Shown one piece after another: positions 63,065-64,000 of a stretch of 64,000 bases of DNA. The stretch is from Thalassoroseus pseudoceratinae. GTDB lineage: Bacteria; Planctomycetota; Planctomycetia; Planctomycetales; Planctomycetaceae. How positions within the stretch are numbered: the stretch's first letter is position 1; every line of letters starts with the position of its first letter. A program made the position numbers and the translations under genes. The stretch spans positions 434,001 through 498,000 of the forward strand of contig NZ_JAALXT010000003.1 in NCBI RefSeq assembly GCF_011634775.1, in the 5' to 3' direction. The notes beneath the pieces are model-generated. The model was not told where the DNA came from. It saw only the letters and a list, made by a program, of their open reading frames with translations, and made no database searches.

Positions 63065-64000
63065 TCAGTGCAGGACGGCATTCATTTCTTCAGAGATGTT
63101 CTTTTGTTGCACGACTTCGGTCGTGGTTTCGTCGGTCGACATTTGCATGCCGGTTAGTCGCCCATAGATACTGTAGTAGACGGGGACCAACAGCAGGACG
63201 AGCACCGTCGAGAGCATCAAGCCGAAACAAAGGCTATTTGCCATCGGAATCAGCAGTTGGGCTTGCAGGGAGGTTTCCAGCAAAATCGGTAGAAGACCAC
63301 CGATTGTGGTCAACGATGTGAGCAGCACAGGACGGAATCGTCGGATCCCCGCTTCGACCACGGCCTCGTTCAGAGGAATGCCGTCTTTGATCCGATGATT
63401 GATGAAGTCGACTAGCACGATCGAATCGTTCACCACCACCCCGGTTAACGCCACCAATCCCATGACGCTGAATAACGTCAGTGGCAAACCCATCGCCGCG
63501 TGTCCCCAGAGTGCGCCGATGATGCCAAATGGAATAACCGCCATCACGATGACCGGCTGAAAGTACGATTGGAACTCCAACGTCAATAATGCGAACATCG
63601 CCAACAACGCGATGATCAAACCGATAAAAAGACTTTGAATCGATTCGACGGTTTGTTCTTGTTGACCTTCCCAGCGAACTTGCACGTTTGGGTAGTCTTC
63701 CAGCAGATCGGGAACGAATTTGCGTTGGAGTTTGCCGACGATTTGCGAAGCGTTTGCCACAGCGGAATCCACGTCGGCGGAAATGGTGATCGAACGGCGT
63801 TGATCTAGTCGGTTGACCTCGGCGTATCCGCGATTGACGTCAATCTCTGCCAACTCCGTGAGCGGGCGTTGATAACCGTCTCCAACATCGACGTAAACTT
63901 CGTCCAAGCTGGCAAGTGACTCCCGTTCAGCTTTCGGGAATCGGACCATGAGTTTGACTTCATGCCGACCCCGTTGCAGCCGCATGACTTCCTCGCCGTA
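63065..64000 (-). CDS. RND efflux transporter, C-terminal part (5' end outside window)
   Basis: Reading frame is open through the right edge (…YGEEVMRLQRGRHEVKLMVRFP), so the gene is truncated there; about 311 codons are visible. These form the second porter domain end (SITISADVDSAVANASQIVGKLQ) and TM helices 7-12 of an HAE/AcrB-type pump: SLFIGLIIALLAMFALLTLEFQSYFQPVIVM, PFGIIGALWGHAAMGLPLTLFSVMGLVALTGVVVNDSIVLVDFIN, AGIRRFRPVLLTSLTTIGGLLPIL and SLCFGLMLSTVLVLLLVPVYYS. VVVNDSIVLVDF is the classic GVVVNDxIVLVD signature of RND transporters. Short cytoplasmic tail. Substrate (drug, metal) unknown; the adaptor gene must lie beyond the edge. Confidence 0.93.
   Translation of the reverse strand, partial: YGEEVMRLQRGRHEVKLMVRFPKAERESLASLDEVYVDVGDGYQRPLTELAEIDVNRGYAEVNRLDQRRSITISADVDSAVANASQIVGKLQRKFVPDLLEDYPNVQVRWEGQQEQTVESIQSLFIGLIIALLAMFALLTLEFQSYFQPVIVMAVIPFGIIGALWGHAAMGLPLTLFSVMGLVALTGVVVNDSIVLVDFINHRIKDGIPLNEAVVEAGIRRFRPVLLTSLTTIGGLLPILLETSLQAQLLIPMANSLCFGLMLSTVLVLLLVPVYYSIYGRLTGMQMSTDETTTEVVQQKNISEEMNAVLH

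Overview
The window reads as chromosomal DNA of a planctomycete, probably order Planctomycetales. The grounds are its gene content: a TIGR03000-type low-complexity secreted protein, FHA-domain and Ser/Thr-kinase signalling proteins, M50-HlyD and GAF-HlyD fusions, an HTTM protein with its usual small partner, a DUF6268-like outer-membrane protein, a PQQ-propeller secreted protein, a Tat-signalled TIM-barrel protein, many GTG/TTG starts, weak Shine-Dalgarno sites and a moderate-to-high GC content. The genus is not determinable by eye. I see no transposases, integrases, phage genes, CRISPR arrays or rRNA. The only RNA gene of clear type is one tRNA-Asp.

Layout. 1-5 kb: trpB-trpA (minus; trpA cut by the left edge), a membrane protein, a tiny Cys-pair protein and a secreted amidohydrolase. 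5-9.4 kb: a degenerate receiver and an FHA-GAF-histidine kinase, a small secreted protein, and a Ca2+/H+ antiporter. 9.4-10.1 kb: a structured intergenic region with an unusually perfect ribosome-binding sequence and a minus-strand terminator. 10-15.6 kb: prolyl oligopeptidase, a Ser/Thr kinase and a DEAD-box helicase. 15.6-22.8 kb: a seven-gene tad (Flp pilus) operon on the minus strand. 22.9-31.8 kb: a Cys-rich mini-protein, a translationally coupled GT-C glycosyltransferase/AsmA-like pair, glmS, an FHA protein and an outer-membrane protein. 31.8-36.6 kb: a DUF4432 sugar-epimerase-like protein, a GT2 enzyme, ftsH and a DUF5076 protein.

36.7-43.5 kb is the most unusual part. A PqqD-like/M50 protease/HlyD fusion is divergent from a GAF-GAF-TM-HlyD fusion, which is followed on the same strand by a short SecA-like ATPase lacking the normal C-terminal third. 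I infer a protease/adaptor export module; its substrate is not visible. 43.5-51.3 kb is a minus-strand run of GT-C and GT2 glycosyltransferases, a sugar isomerase/epimerase-like protein, hisA, a PQQ-propeller protein and trkH. 51.5-58 kb holds a self-contained Gly/Ser/Tyr-repeat secreted protein with its own promoter and terminator, an HTTM operon ending in a C92/NlpC-like hydrolase, and a rhamnulokinase. 58-64 kb holds two lineage-restricted proteins of unknown function, nadB, tRNA-Asp(GUC) with promoter and shared terminator, and the C-terminal part of an RND efflux pump cut by the right edge.

All functions come from reading the translated sequences for known motifs; no database search was possible. 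Start codons were re-chosen where the longest frame looked over-extended, and this is stated in each entry.
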